From Uranotaenia lowii (taxonomy: Eukaryota; Arthropoda; Insecta; Diptera; Culicidae), in assembly GCF_029784155.1 (NCBI RefSeq), contig NC_073693.1, forward strand, positions 313,883,304-313,947,303: a DNA stretch of 64,000 bases. Reading direction: 5' to 3'. Below the pieces are notes generated by a model. That model made no database searches and had not been told where the DNA came from. It saw only the letters and a list, made by a program, of their open reading frames with translations. Made by a program: the position numbers and the translations under genes. Below, piece by piece: positions 43,736 through 56,134 of the stretch. Within the stretch, counting starts at the first letter, position 1, and the number at the start of each line of letters is the position of its first letter.

Positions 43736-45193
43736 TAAAGGGTGGCATTATGCTACCCAATTCTAATTATAGCCTTATCGGGAACTCAATTCAATTCAAT
43801 TAACAGTGCCATTTTGCTTATCCTGTTTAGCTGAAATGTTAACGAACCAGTGCGATTTGGTTCTGGGTGTCATCATCACCAAGCCCATTCAAAACATTTT
43901 CTCAATTATTTGGAATAAAGAGACATTATCGAAAACATCGAAGACACTTCAGCTAGACCCGCAGACGGTGTTCTCGCGCACATCTTCGGAATAAATTGAT
44001 TAAAAACGCATAAAATTTGCCGGTCATCGTAAACAAGAGCACCGAGTTCGTTGTTGTTTGTGCGCCATTATCGCAAATTTAAACTGTTATTGAGTGTGAG
44101 CTTATAACCATCAGCTGCCGATACTGGAGCATTTTTCGGAATTGCCAGATGGTCCACCACGCCAAACAGTTCCTGAGTCAATGTAAAAGTAAATAAAGCA
44201 AGAAAACAACCAAAAATCGGCCATTGATAAAGGCAGGCAGCCAGGATCGTGACAAAGCTCATTGGGACACAATCGGATTTTTTGGAGTTGCGGAGGTGAT
44301 TCCGAGAGCGACGAGAAAAATGAAACAACGAAAATTGCTCAATTAACAGTCTCGTTGTTGAAGATTGAGCGCGTCATGTTCGCAGGATGATGATTTCTTT
44401 TCACCGATGTGACTGCAGATGACGCCAGATGGAGAGTGAATGGAACAATGGATTTGAAACGATGACAACTACTGTTACTTGAGGATGAACTTGTGGCTTT
44501 AATTGGTTTTTTTTAAACATTACTTAAATATGTTTTTCTTTGATGTTCTTTTTTTTCAAAATTCAGTTTATTGCACTTAGCTGTCTTCGTTTAAATAAAA
44601 ATGTCTTCGTTTAAATAAAAATGTTCAATTCTTGGATCCAAACATCCCATTAATAATTGTGAAGAGTGATCAATGTTGAAATTCTGAGATATTTATCACT
44701 TCATTGAATTTGCAGTATTAAACGATTTTACAATAAATTTTCTCAAAATTGGATGGTAGAATTGACCACATTGACGACCAAAATTAAAAATTTGTCAATG
44801 AAATTGAGTTGTATGAAACTCAAAACCATTTGACCCCAAAAGGTATACGAAAATCTGAGCAGTTTTTGAAAAGTGTTGCAGTTGATTAAGATAAAAATTC
44901 ATGTTGAATATCAACAAACAAAATCAAAAAAACGATTGTTTTCAGTTTGATGAAAACTGCAAACCTTCCTTATGAATTACTTTCTTAAAATTTAAAAAAA
45001 GTTTTTATGATGATTATGTTCACGACACAAATTTTTAACTTTCTCACTGGTCGGTGAAATCAGACCAATCTGACATTTAGGCGATTTTTTTTCTCTTTTC
45101 CAGCCTTGTCTTTTTAAGGCACTACATAAGTTCACAAATTGGAACTTATTTTTAATTATATATTTCGATATGCAATTTTACAAACCTTTAGAT
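43736..45193. other. Non-coding stretch, no gene recognised
   Basis: Moderately complex, possibly ancestral DNA up to about 44500, then AT-rich. A 21-bp unit (TGTCTTCGTTTAAATAAAAA and one more base) is directly repeated at about 44581-44622. Short open frames on both strands resemble nothing. Confidence 0.45.
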
Positions 45194-45493
45194 TAAGTTC
45201 ACTGGTATTGAGAAAAAATAGTAGAATTTTTTACATTTTGAAAATTTAACCATGCAAAAATGTTTTAAAGATCTTTGGGCGTTGTTTTTTTTTTTACAAC
45301 ACTGTTTCTATGTTAGCCGAATGTGATCGAAATGTTGCTATTTCTGCATCACAGCATGCGAAACTACAACACGTTTTGTAAAAACTCTTGAAGGACACAG
45401 ATCTTGAAAATGTTTTTGCATGGCAATATTTTCAAAATTAGCTAAACGTGGTAAAATTTTTACCACTTTTTCCCAATACCAGTGAACTTGCTC
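45194..45493. mobile_element. Small MITE with inverted ends
   Basis: The ends AAGTTCACTGGTATTG and CAATACCAGTGAACTT are inverted. Similarity continues inward for about 90 bp (ACCATGCAAAAATGTTTT against AAAATGTTTTTGCATGG). The length is about 300 bp with no coding. The target duplication and superfamily were not resolved. Confidence 0.7.
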
Positions 45494-48102
45494 TTAGTAT
45501 TAAAACTCAAATCTTGACAATTAAAAAACCTTATCTTGGCTTTAGAATAGATTTCTTTTTGAAGTGATACTTAACAAGCACAGACCATTTAAACTTCAAA
45601 ATTCATTCATCAAATACTAGTTCCACACACCAATAAGCCATATGTCAGTTGTTTATTACTAACAAGTCAACAGAATAAAAAAAACATCTTAAATATAGTA
45701 TCTATTACTTTAGTCAGTTTGATTCTTAGTAAATTGTTTAAGGCAAAATAATTTTTATGCTGATATGAAATATTCTTCAAAAACCAATTTTTATTATGTG
45801 TTTTTTGTGCTTCTAAATACCAAATTCTTCATTCAAAAGGGTATTGAAAACTACAAAGGCCACAGAATTCAAATTTTTCCTAGGAGTAAATAATTTAAAA
45901 GCAAATCTTGATTAATTTGGGTGCCCCTTATCCAAATATGCAATGAGTTTTTAATATATCAGCTTTTGTTTTGAAATAAATTTAGAAGTTTAATTGAAAA
46001 TTAAATGATTTGTGCGCTTTTTGACAACAGTGTAAAACAATAATAAAATTTAAAAAATATTTTTTTAAGTCTCTGATCAACTTTTGCTAAGATCGCAAGT
46101 AATTTCAACTTTTGCGAGCAAGTTATAGAATTTTTTTGATAACTTTTCACCATTCTGTAAATTTGAGAATTTGAAAGAATTCTTAAGAAGTTAATGTAAG
46201 ATTCAAATCGTTTTGCAGTCTTATACAAATCTGTTAAATAAAATGAGAACTTTTATTGAACTTTCTTTAGTATTGTCAAAAATACTTGTAATATCTTTTC
46301 AATTTTTTTATGATTGAAGAATCAGGTTTTTTCAAGTTAAGGTCATCTCTGAAATTAGGATATCTGGGCTAAAAATGGATGTTTAATGAAATGAATTAGA
46401 AAAGCAAACTCAAAACCAGTTTTTAGCATTCATGTAGGTTTATTGATTCATTAGTTGTCCATAATTGATTTCACTAAAACCTGATACATTTTGAAACTTT
46501 TAAATGCCATACCACCAAAACTAGAGGGGATAGACTCTCCTGACAAAAGATTCGAATTTAAGACGCCATTGTTTTCAAAATTAGTCAAAAATGCGGTTCT
46601 TTGGAGTTGGCTATTAATTTGTACAAAAAAGGTTTAAAAATGGTTAGCGTTTTTATTCAATTTTTTTTTTATGTTAAAACGAATATTTTTCATCTTCATA
46701 TTTTGATATAATTTTCAACATTATTCGTCAAATTTTATAGTTAGACTGTTTACAATTTTTGATTTTTTAAAATATATTTGTCTTTGAAATACAATTTTGA
46801 GTTTTTGTGTTCTGAAAACTAAATCTTCTTGGAAGCCTAAAAATCTCAAATATTGTTTGTACCTTTTGTCCTTTCTATTTAGAATCCAATGTTTCAATTG
46901 ACGACGACAAAATTTTAATCAATTATGATTTATCAATTTATCTTAGAAAAGATCTAAAATTATACGAAGTAGCAGTGTGCAATTTTCACTAAAATAATGT
47001 TTTCTTTGTCCTTCAATATTTTTTTTACAAAACTTGAAATATCTTATTTTGATTTTTATCAGTTGATTCTTGAAAAAAACAATTCAATGAAATGTCCATT
47101 ACCAGGGGGCTCTTCCGAGCTTTTTGGTGTGCGGGAGTGTGGCGGGAAAAAAAATCTCAACCTACACTTTTCAGATTAAGCTTTCAATAATTTCTTAATT
47201 TTATCAAATTAAATTCAATAATATACCACGTGTTTGAAACAAATTCTCTTGAGTTAAAATGGGAAATCTATTTTTTTCCTAGCCGAGAATTCACAATTCA
47301 AATCGTGATTAAGAATATTTTGTTCATATTCAAAATATAACAGCGGAGATTTGTCAATGAATTTAATCTAAACTGTATATAGAAAAGTTATTTCAATTTA
47401 GATGATTATAAATTAACAATAAATATCATTTTACTAAAAATGGTTGAGTATTATGGTTAATTTCCGTTCGAAGCTGAAATTTATTAAAATTTGGATTTCA
47501 TGTATTTTTAAATCGTTTTCTTTTCTATTTCTGTGCACTGAATCTTATGTCCAAAGCCTTTATTTCTTTTTTTCTAGTTTTATATTCGTTTTTCGTTGTT
47601 AATAAAATTTGAATTTCAAACTTGCAAACTCGACTGGCATATATTTATTTTCCAGGAAATTTCTTACTAAGAATAAGAAACATAATTTTGAAGAATTTAT
47701 TGATGACTTTTCGGAAAAAGTCATTCAAATATTGAAGTCGAATTTGCTGTTCCTTGGAGTTGTCCATCAAATTTTACAAAAAAGGTTTTAAATGATTAGC
47801 GTTTTTATGATTTTTTATATATTTTTTATATCATCAGCTTCATATTTTGTATTTATCTTTGAACAAATGTACCAAATTTTATAATTCTGCTATAAAGATT
47901 TTCTGAAATTTTGATTCTGTTTGATTTTGAATTGTGACAGTGAAATCTATATTCGATATTGATCGGTTCAATAGTTTTCGGGTCTATATTGACAGACAGA
48001 CAGACAAACATTTAGTTTTATATACATACATTGGCATAGATTTTTTGGAATTTTAATTATTTCTAGCTAAATTTGAATTTCAAACCTCTCCACCCCCCAT
48101 AA
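45494..48102. other. AT-rich non-coding stretch with a diverged direct repeat
   Basis: No gene recognised. Blocks at about 46590-46745 and 47745-47890 are diverged direct copies (both with TTGGAGTTG, ACAAAAAAGGTTT, TTAGCGTTTTTAT). A GACA microsatellite is at about 47990-48006. Confidence 0.5.
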
Positions 48103-48194
48103 ACGGGTTCTACCAACGTGCGTGGTGGAAAGAATAAACCAAGAGAAATGCTAAGAATACCATGAGAACTGCATAATCTGTGCAACTATTTTAA

Positions 48195-48349
48195 CCCTTC
48201 GTTTCATAAAGTAACAAATTTGCATCAATTAATGTATGGAAAAAGTGAAAAAATCGTATTTTATTTTAATTTTTTTTTCTCGGTCTTCTCATCATTTCCA
48301 AAATTAAAAAAATATTTTTAGAGAAAATTAAAAATCATGAAATGAAGGG
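48195..48349. mobile_element. 155-bp piggyBac-type MITE
   Basis: TIRs CCCTTCRTTTCAT, inverted, flanked by TTAA (48191-48194 and 48350-48353). The paralogous arm has a single TTAA at the same place (about 13225), i.e. an empty site, which supports the call. It lies about 120 bp upstream of the second receptor gene's start codon. Confidence 0.85.
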
Positions 48350-48470
48350 TTAAAGCAGGAAGTGTGTGAGTATCGAACAGATGCCAGGTCGGGTCAAAAC
48401 AAAGTAAAGGTTTAAATTACAGCGTTCATACTGCCCTACCCCTTAGTGTGTCGCTGAAGTGCGTTTCAAA

Positions 48471-49991
48471 ATGATGTTTCAGTTGATTCGTGGTCATCAT
48501 CTGCAGCAGCTAAGGCGAAGTTTTAAGAAACTTAAGCAGTTTTTTGTTGATGTCCAAGTCCCCGGAAATGATTGTTTCAGGTTGTTGAATGTCATAGTTC
48601 TGCTAGGAGGTTGGTTTAATTTGTTTGGTATTTCAATTTAATGCTATTCAGAGTTGAGAAATCTCTTAGTTTGATAATTAAAATCTTTGATGATGGAAAA
48701 ATTAATTTCCAGGAATACGAGTTCAACCGGAAAAAAGATGGAAACGTTGGTGGAAAACATCTGTAGGATTGATGATTGGCTATTTATGGCTGATTGTTGC
48801 CATTTTGGTGGTCTCTATTTTCGACGAGGATGAGCTTTCGCTCATTAAAATTCTACGAACAGCGATGTTTATTGTTGTTAATTTGTCAACTCTCAACGGA
48901 TTTGTATGGAACCATTTTCACGACACTATCGAAGAGGCTAAATTATTTCTTCTTGCCAAACCAACATCGTCCGGGGATTTGGATTACGATGCTGAAGTTC
49001 GTCAAATGACCTACCGGTCAATTCACCGAACGTTTTTGACGATCCTTGTTATTTTGACTATGAATCTGTTGATAACGACTATTCCCCATTATGTGGATTG
49101 TTTGGCGTTTTGGGTTGATATCGTCGCCGAGTATTCTGTACCCTTGGCTGGAAAAGTTATGATTTTTTTATACTCTCTTGTAACGATAATCTTATTCTTT
49201 ACCAGATATTTCTGTTGCTGTTGCTCGTTTACATCTCTGATTTGCGGTTTGACTGGGGAACTTAAGTTGGTTGCAAAAGGCTACGAAAGGATTCAGCTTA
49301 GACTTGATCTAATGGAACGAGTGCAGAACATGTCAGGTTCAAATCGACCGTCGAGTCAGTACGTTGAAGCTGGATTTTGGAGAGACTTAAAAATTGAGGT
49401 CAACACAGTTGCCCACCAACATGAGATAGTTTTGATGTAGTTTGAGTGTCAAATGAAATTTTAAAAACTTATTTAATATAATCAAACTCTTTCAGAACAT
49501 TTTTCAAAATATGTCAAGCAATGAGGGTTACCTTCTCCATCAGTTACTATTTTGCCAGTTTTACAGCTGCGTTGCTTTTACTGGAAACCATGATTTCAGA
49601 AATATCGATAATGGCAGTCATAGTGCTTTGTGCCGTGGCAGCAATCATATTTGAATGTTACTGGTATTGTCGATCGATTGACGTCTTCAATGATGCGGTA
49701 AGGTCCAATATATTTGAAAACATTGAAATCAAAAAGTCGTTAAATATTCCTTTTTAACAGAACGAAACAATTGCTCTGAACGTTTTCAGCTTAACAGCAA
49801 GGCTACCATATACTCCAGGGCGTCGTCGAGAGTATTTGGATCTCCGTTCGACTCTGAGGCTTATTCATCTAATCGCTAGACAAGGTGTTCAAGTTTGTGG
49901 TGCAGGAACACCGGCTATCAGCGCTCCTGCTGTCACCGCTATGATTGATATGATCTACACTGCATTAACTTTTTTCATGAACATCAAATGA
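48471..49991 (+). CDS. Odorant-receptor-like seven-transmembrane protein, 431 residues, 4 exons
   Basis: Paralog of the gene at 11311-12797, with the same expected role as a membrane chemoreceptor. The exons I infer are 48471-48609, 48713-49436, 49496-49697 and 49761-49991, with GT-AG introns and phases 1, 2 and 0, and an intact frame to TGA. The start is MMFQLIRGHH. Hydrophobic segments parallel the paralog (GLMIGYLWLIVAILVVSI; FLTILVILTMNLLITTI; YFCCCCSFTSLICGL; MAVIVLCAVAAIIFECYW). It has 11 extra residues in the intracellular-type loop after the Cys-rich segment (MSGSNRPSSQYVEAG). The first three exons differ at scattered residues; the last exon is almost the same. Conserved sequence upstream (GTGAGTATCGAACAGATGCC) may be promoter or 5' UTR. 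Probably functional. Confidence 0.8.
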
Positions 49992-50392
49992 ATTGGGACA
50001 TTCAGAGTTTTTTTGACAAACATTTTGCAGAGTCTTGTTAAAGACCTGTATTGAATATTGTTGAATTTAGTTCTATATGTGTGAATATTCACCAAATGAT
50101 AGGATGTTATCGAAAATTAGAAAAAACCCACGTTCTCTTTTATCCCTTACAGATTTTTTATACTATGATGTTTTCAACCGTCTGCTGAATTCAGCTTTCT
50201 ATGTTATATATGCAGCTAAAAGATTTTTCATTTCAAAGGAAAATTGTCGCATAAACAAAGTAAAATATCCATTAATTTTGGGATGAATTAAAATTACTTT
50301 GATTCAAAAACATATTTTCCTTTGTTTCGAAAAACGTCTTTTTTTAATTAAATATGCAATGAATTTATAGCATTTTCGTTTGATTTCATGAA

Positions 50393-52323
50393 AGTTTCTT
50401 TCCAAATTTCTCCAATTTAATCTTAAAACATGTATTCCTCGATCATTTTTTTTGCCCTTGGTTCTTATAAAATCTAGTATAACAAATTGATTTTATTTAA
50501 AAAACTAATGAATTTTTTTTTTCAATGTTTTATCAATTCAACAATATGTATGAAATATAATGTTTTTAAATATTTGACCACGATTCCGTTAGGGACCGTA
50601 TTTTGAAAAGTCTCTGCAAAGAAAAGTAGAACATAAAACATTTGAGTAGACAAGTCAAAACTGCAAGGCAAAAATTCTTTCAAACAAAACATTAAGTGAA
50701 ATGCCGTTAAGATTATTTAGCATTGGCAATAAAAACGTAGAAAATACTTACTTTTAAGCATGCTTACATGGAACTGAACATAAAGACGATTTTCTGTCCA
50801 AGAAGCAAATCGAATTCGATGCCTTTCTTTCTTGGTATCAATCGCCGTCGGCTGTTGATTAAAACAAATTTAAAATATAAACAATTCATTTCAAATTAAT
50901 TTAAAAATTATTTGATATGTGAAATAAAGAAGTATCTGCTTCTGTAGCCGAAAATTTATTCAAACCGAACATTTATTAAAACCGAAAACTTATTCGAACC
51001 AAAAATTTATTTAAACCGAAAATTTATTCAAGCCGAAAATCCTTTCTCTATTTCAATTTCACCATAATTATCTCTTGATTATTTATTTTGTTGAGTACAT
51101 GGTGCCGCTGGATCCCAAACACGACAAATTACGGTTTGCCGAGTGCTCCAAGTTTTGGTGTTTTGACACTCAAAAACCACCAAAGGGGGGACCAACGGAA
51201 ATTTCAAAAATCAAATTTTAATTTTGATGCCAAATGAATTAGAAATGCATGCAACGTCGAGAACTGAAGTTATATCGAAAATTTATTTGGCATCGCAAGC
51301 GTGCAGTTTTGAAAATTTTATAAAGTTTCAGCCAATCTAAAATGTACAGATATGTTAAGTTTAAAAACATAAAAAACGAGAAACAAATTATAACTTCCTC
51401 GTATTGAATCTGTTTCTGCAGCTCTTCGAAATTGGATTGTAACGGAAATTGCATCGACATGTTGACGGCCCTCATATTTAGGTAAATATATTCCTTTTTT
51501 GAACAGCAAATAAACGTTATACAATGAGATACAAATGTCACAAAAAGACTAAAATTCAGTCCACGCACTAACGTTTAACTGCAAATGTTGTGAGTTTGAC
51601 ACGGAAAAAATTGCTTACTCACACGGTGATCATCGATTCATAGTGTGCAAATTTGAAGGCAAGGAGAATTTATTTCGTACGGCGACTCTCATTTCACAAC
51701 TTCTGGTTGTTTACTATTTTTTCATCCCACCTACTTTTAAAAGGATAACCCGTAAATTATTTCAAATAGATGTTTTAATTACCATTAAATCAGAAAACAT
51801 CTATGGTACAAAGGTAATGTGCTCAGCTTTCATCTCGCAGGTTCAAGTTCAAATCTATGTGCAGAATTTTATTTTAAATAAGTTCAAAATGTTTGAAAAT
51901 AGAAACAAATATAAATAATAATAAAGATTAAAGCAAATCAGAATTCAAAACCAGAAAACTACTTAAATGTTTGGCAAAAATTTTTTTTCAAAGTTTCATT
52001 CAAAGCTGAATAGCCTTCTACTCAGCATTGTTTATGGGACTTGAAAGTATCAATAAAAACTTAAAATTTTTGCTGAGTAGAACGCTATAAAGCCTTCAAT
52101 CAGGACTGAGTAAGATTCTAAGAGACCATTCTATGGAACTTTTGGTTACTTGGGAAACTTGTTTTATTTAAAGTATCCTTCTTTTCATATACTTAATAAA
52201 AAATTAATATTTAATTTCCGTTTAAAATCATCATTTTAGGGATAAGACAGTCTTTTACCGATAATTAACTGACAAACGCCATGTGGGTTTCAAAATTCAT
52301 GAAGAAAAATGAAGCCATGTTGG
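50393..52323. other. AT-rich non-coding stretch
   Basis: No gene recognised. A 109-codon minus-strand frame at 51239-51568 resembles nothing and is likely chance. It contains the minisatellite listed at 50947-51040. Confidence 0.45.
50947..51040. repeat. Short minisatellite, about 5.5 imperfect units of 16-17 bp
   Basis: The consensus unit is close to AACCGAAAATTTATTCA. Units vary at one to three positions. Confidence 0.75.
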
Positions 52324-54638
52324 CAGGCGCGGATCTAGAGATTGCTTCTAGGGGGGGTGATTTAGTAAATTTTCCAAAATAAGGGCCAAAATTTTTTAAG
52401 TGACAGGAAAAAATAAGAACTATGACAGGAAAAATGTTGATGCTAAAGATGAAAAGAATTCAGCAATGTTGAAGACAATTAAAAAAAAAAGATTGTTCAA
52501 AGAACTCTATAAATCTGTTTGTGGCTGGCTTAGTCTTTGGCAAAACGCAGAAAAATGTTTTTTTTTCACTGGTATGAAGTCAAATTTACGTTTATTTTTC
52601 TAGTTGGGAATATAGAATGACCATTTGTTTATTTTTATCAGATAAGAAATCCATATGCAATTTAATTTTCAAAATCGTACTTTATTTATTTTCAGTCAAA
52701 ATTAAATCTGTTGATATGATTTCAACTCACTCAAATGAGCATCTCTGGTTTCATGGTTAAAACAACGTCTTAATAATTTTGAAACTATTACAATATTCGG
52801 GTAAAAAAGCCATTTACATAAGTTTCAATTATATTTATTCGAAATATATTCTCTTTTGAGTTCCAATTTTAAACCGTATGTCGCTTCATTGCTTATCGAA
52901 ACCCGTCAATGTATTTCTTATTTTTCACTTGAAGTTACAATGAAATATCAATTTAAAGACGTGAATCAAAAAACAATCTTAAACAGTTTGGCGACAGATT
53001 TGAAAACAATGCATGAATAAAAAAAAACTTACAAAAATTATTACCTGTTTTAGACTTATAGTTCCTTATATCAAATAGTAATGTGTTGATCTGGGGTACA
53101 ATCTTGGGTAGACTGTATTTTAATTGGTGTTTGTTTTTTAACGGCAAATCCACCCAAGCTTTCAATGACAAACGAGTTTTATGCGATACTCAGAACAAGG
53201 CATAGAATAAAATTCGTTTGTCATTAAAAGCTTGGACTGTTTGGCCGTAAAAAACAAACATTTAATAGTAATTTATGAAAATATGCCCTACTAATAAACG
53301 GTTAGCATAATTTGTACAATGAAAGCTTCAGTTACAATGTAGAAACTTATTTTTAGATATGGTTAAAATATTTATTGATATGGATTTTGAGCAGAAATTA
53401 CAAAAGAATTCATATCGATAAAAATGAATCAATCATTAAAAGATAAAATAAGAGATTAAAAATTTGTTGCTAGCTTGATCCAAATCGAAAATTTTAGTTT
53501 GAAATTTGGCTTTTGAGAAGACTGTGATAAATAGTATACAATACATTAACAAAATATGGAATTCCCTGCAGATTTTTTATTTTGAAATTTCAAGTCTCTT
53601 TATCAGTTAATATTTTATTTATTAAAAAAACAGTTCCATAAGTGAAATCATGTGGATAATTTGATTTTGCATTATACGAAAATTGTAAAATGAACTCGAA
53701 ATCTACTTTAAATTTGAAATTTTTTGCTGAGTTGTGACATTGATTCAAAAAATTGAATAGTAAAATTGAATCAACAATTTTGCGATCTTCTACGATTTTA
53801 ATCATCTCCAACGAAATACTTTCTTGATATTTTTATATTGGTTTAAAAAAATATTTACGGCCTGAATATGAATCTGAATTTAGAATGTTGATTCTGCCTC
53901 TGAATTTTGTAACTTAAATTCAATATTTGAATTATAAATCTGTTTCCGAGTTTCAACATTACTTCTAAAATGTAAAAACGCGATTTCTAAATCTTGATTC
54001 CAGATCAGAACTTTTAATACAGTTAATTGCATTACTTAACGTTCATAAAAAAATGTACCAAGAACTGAAATTTGTTTCGTAGCCTTTAATCATAAATTCA
54101 AATTCTGATATTTTGAGGATTCGATCTGAGCCCACTAATTCAATTATTTGATCTGAATCCGGTAATTGAATCTGAATTGAAATACGAAAATTTTAATGAT
54201 GACCCTAAATTTGTTTGATACTCTTTTTCATTTCCATCTAAGAAACACTTTCTTTGAATCATGCACCAAGCAATTCAGAATATTCTCATAGCGATGAGAA
54301 TGAGAGTGAGAAGTTTCACTCCAAAATGCACAAAAATCTGATGTCATGCTTAAGGAAATTCATTAAAGAGTGAGGTACAAGCTTTATCCCTTTCGCACGC
54401 CCGACGCCAACACGAAGTTATACACGCGCATAATTCAAGAATATTTTCAAGCAGCATCTGAATTCTTATGCACGCGGCGTAAAAATGGTGATTTCAATGT
54501 TAAGATATTTTGACACATGAAAAATTTATATTTCATCTAAATTGAGTTAAAAAAATGGTGACCATTTTACTGATGATTTATTTTTTCCGCTTGGGGGGGG
54601 TGATCACCCCCATCACCCCCCCCGTAGATCCGCGCATG
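52324..54638. mobile_element. hAT-type non-autonomous element with G-rich subterminal tracts
   Basis: TIRs CAKGCGCGGATCTA are inverted and flanked by the 8-bp duplication CATGTTGG (52316-52323 and 54639-54646). Just inside each end is GGGGGGGTGAT (at the right end in both orientations). The 2.3-kb interior is AT-rich and non-coding. It includes a long palindrome and sequence reminiscent of the interior of the element at 3607-6930 (about 53860-54010 against 5860-6000). Confidence 0.85.
53129..53260. repeat. Near-perfect palindrome of about 130 bp
   Basis: The left arm (GTTTGTTTTTTAACGGCAAA, then CAAGCTTTCAATGACAAACG) pairs with the right arm (CGTTTGTCATTAAAAGCTTG, then TTGGCCGTAAAAAACAAAC) around a short centre near 53195. 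It may be a tiny MITE nested in the hAT element. Confidence 0.75.
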
Positions 54639-54646
54639 CATGTTGG

Positions 54647-55685
54647 GAGACTCAAATTGTCATGAGTTTGAAATTTTTTTTTTCATTAACATTCCAAGTT
54701 CCAACGTGTGTTTGGTTACGCAAAAATCCGACAAGAGAAAAAAAAGTGGGAACTGTAGTGATTATAAGTTTGAGAAAATATCTAGAAAAAAAAAGAGAAT
54801 GAACTTCTATTTGAGTATAATGTCAATTAAAGACGAATATGTTTTACAAAAGAATGAGTAAAAATTGCGTATCGTGTGAAGCGAAAGAAACTGAACGAAG
54901 GCGAAACGATGATCAAAAGAGATCGCCGATTGAGCGTCAGTCTTTTAACGAATCTTGAGTTTTACCGTCGCGTATAAGAAGTACAAAAATAGTTAAATTA
55001 AATACGTTCCGAAAAGTTATTAAAAGTACGACAGTAACGAAATTATATCTGAGGAACTACTGAGCCGATTTCTACAAACATTACACCATTTAATACTTTA
55101 AGTTTCAAAATTTTTCTATTAGGTCTAAGCATTTTGAACAAGATATTAAAATGAAGAGGTTTTTTCTGTTAGATGGTGGTTTTTTTTTATTTCAATGTCA
55201 TTTTTTTAACGTAATTTCATGGCGTAGAAAAGTGAAGAACTGAAACTCTACTTTATTGGCATGGTCATAAATCATAGGGGAGTGTGGGATATCATAGGCC
55301 TCTTTTTTTCGTTGCTTCATAACTTCTTTATTATAAAAGATAAAACTATAAAAATAAATAGAAACATAATCATAAGGCATTTTTTTTGAATTTTTAATAA
55401 GTTATTTTCCTCAAGTTCTGACTGTTTAAAAAAAAGGAATCTATTTTTGGACTTTGAAAAATTGTGTGAAGTCGTGGGCCACCAAATCCAAGTTGACTAG
55501 AAAATGTGCAAAGTTTATGAGTTGACCCAAAATTCAAATTTCATGAATCATTCAGTTATTTAAAGCAATTTCAGATAAGGAAATAAAAAAAGAGTGATCA
55601 AATAATTCTTAAAACCTTGCTCACGGTGTCTCTGATGGAAACCATTTTATTTATCGCAAATTAGCATTGCTAATTTTTGCACCAT
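54647..55685. other. AT-rich non-coding stretch
   Basis: No gene recognised. A block at 54870-54990 is more GC-balanced. The short frames here are not convincing. Confidence 0.4.
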
Positions 55686-55704
55686 ACGAAAGCTGGGACT
55701 TTCC

Positions 55705-56082
55705 ACTAGCGCTGATGTGGTCTAGTGGATAAACTGGCGCAAGTCTGGTAACCCAGGCGTACTGGGTTCGATTCCCGGTATCGGCAAGAAAACTTTTGGG
55801 TTCGAACCCCATAAGTGGCCGACAGGTAAGATGTGTTTAATTGTTTGAATTAATAAATGTACTAAATATTTCAGAGGGAATGCATCTAGGGATAATCTGA
55901 AGAGACTATTACAAGCGAAGTGGATTGCCAGCCATTGTAGGTCTCTGAAGGTTGGATGACTTCCCTCGACGAACCATCGGCCGTGGAAGCCCTCGAAGCA
56001 ATTCGAAGGCCAAGCCACACAGACATAGGCTGGACCTTGCTACCGATGGGGGAATCATACATACATACATACATACCTACAA
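55705..56082 (+). mobile_element. tRNA-derived SINE, family 1, plus-strand copy
   Basis: Head with A-box TGGTCTAGTGGA (about 55718-55729) and B-box GGGTTCGATTCCC (about 55764), followed by a second B-box-like GGGTTCGAACCCC near 55798. The body ends in a tail of ATAC units (about 56058-56075). The flanks share ACGAAAGCTGGGACTTTCC (55686-55704 and 56083-56101). Same family as 36809-37250. It would be copied by a LINE acting in trans. Confidence 0.9.
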
Positions 56083-56134
56083 ACGAAAGCTGGGACTTTC
56101 CCCTTTTATTTGACCCAAAATTTAAAATAATCCG

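Larger units (their letters stand above)
48103..50392 (+). repeat. Right arm of the inverted segmental duplication
   Basis: Inverted counterpart of 9763-13318. It contains the second receptor gene. It lacks the LINE and the 307-bp segment but has the MITE at 48195-48349. Similarity ends near CATTTTCGTTTGATTTCATG at 50371-50390. Confidence 0.8.

Noticed and set aside
47990..48010. GACA repeat as a centromere- or sex-linked satellite
   Set aside because: Only about four units within a dispersed AT-rich repeat, so no array.
51239..51568. 109-codon minus-strand frame as a small membrane protein gene
   Set aside because: Hydrophobic composition follows from AT richness. No start context, splice partner or similarity is visible.
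55711..55785. Functional tRNA gene
   Set aside because: A and B boxes are present, but the sequence is part of a SINE with target duplications and a second copy. The anticodon stem does not form cleanly.
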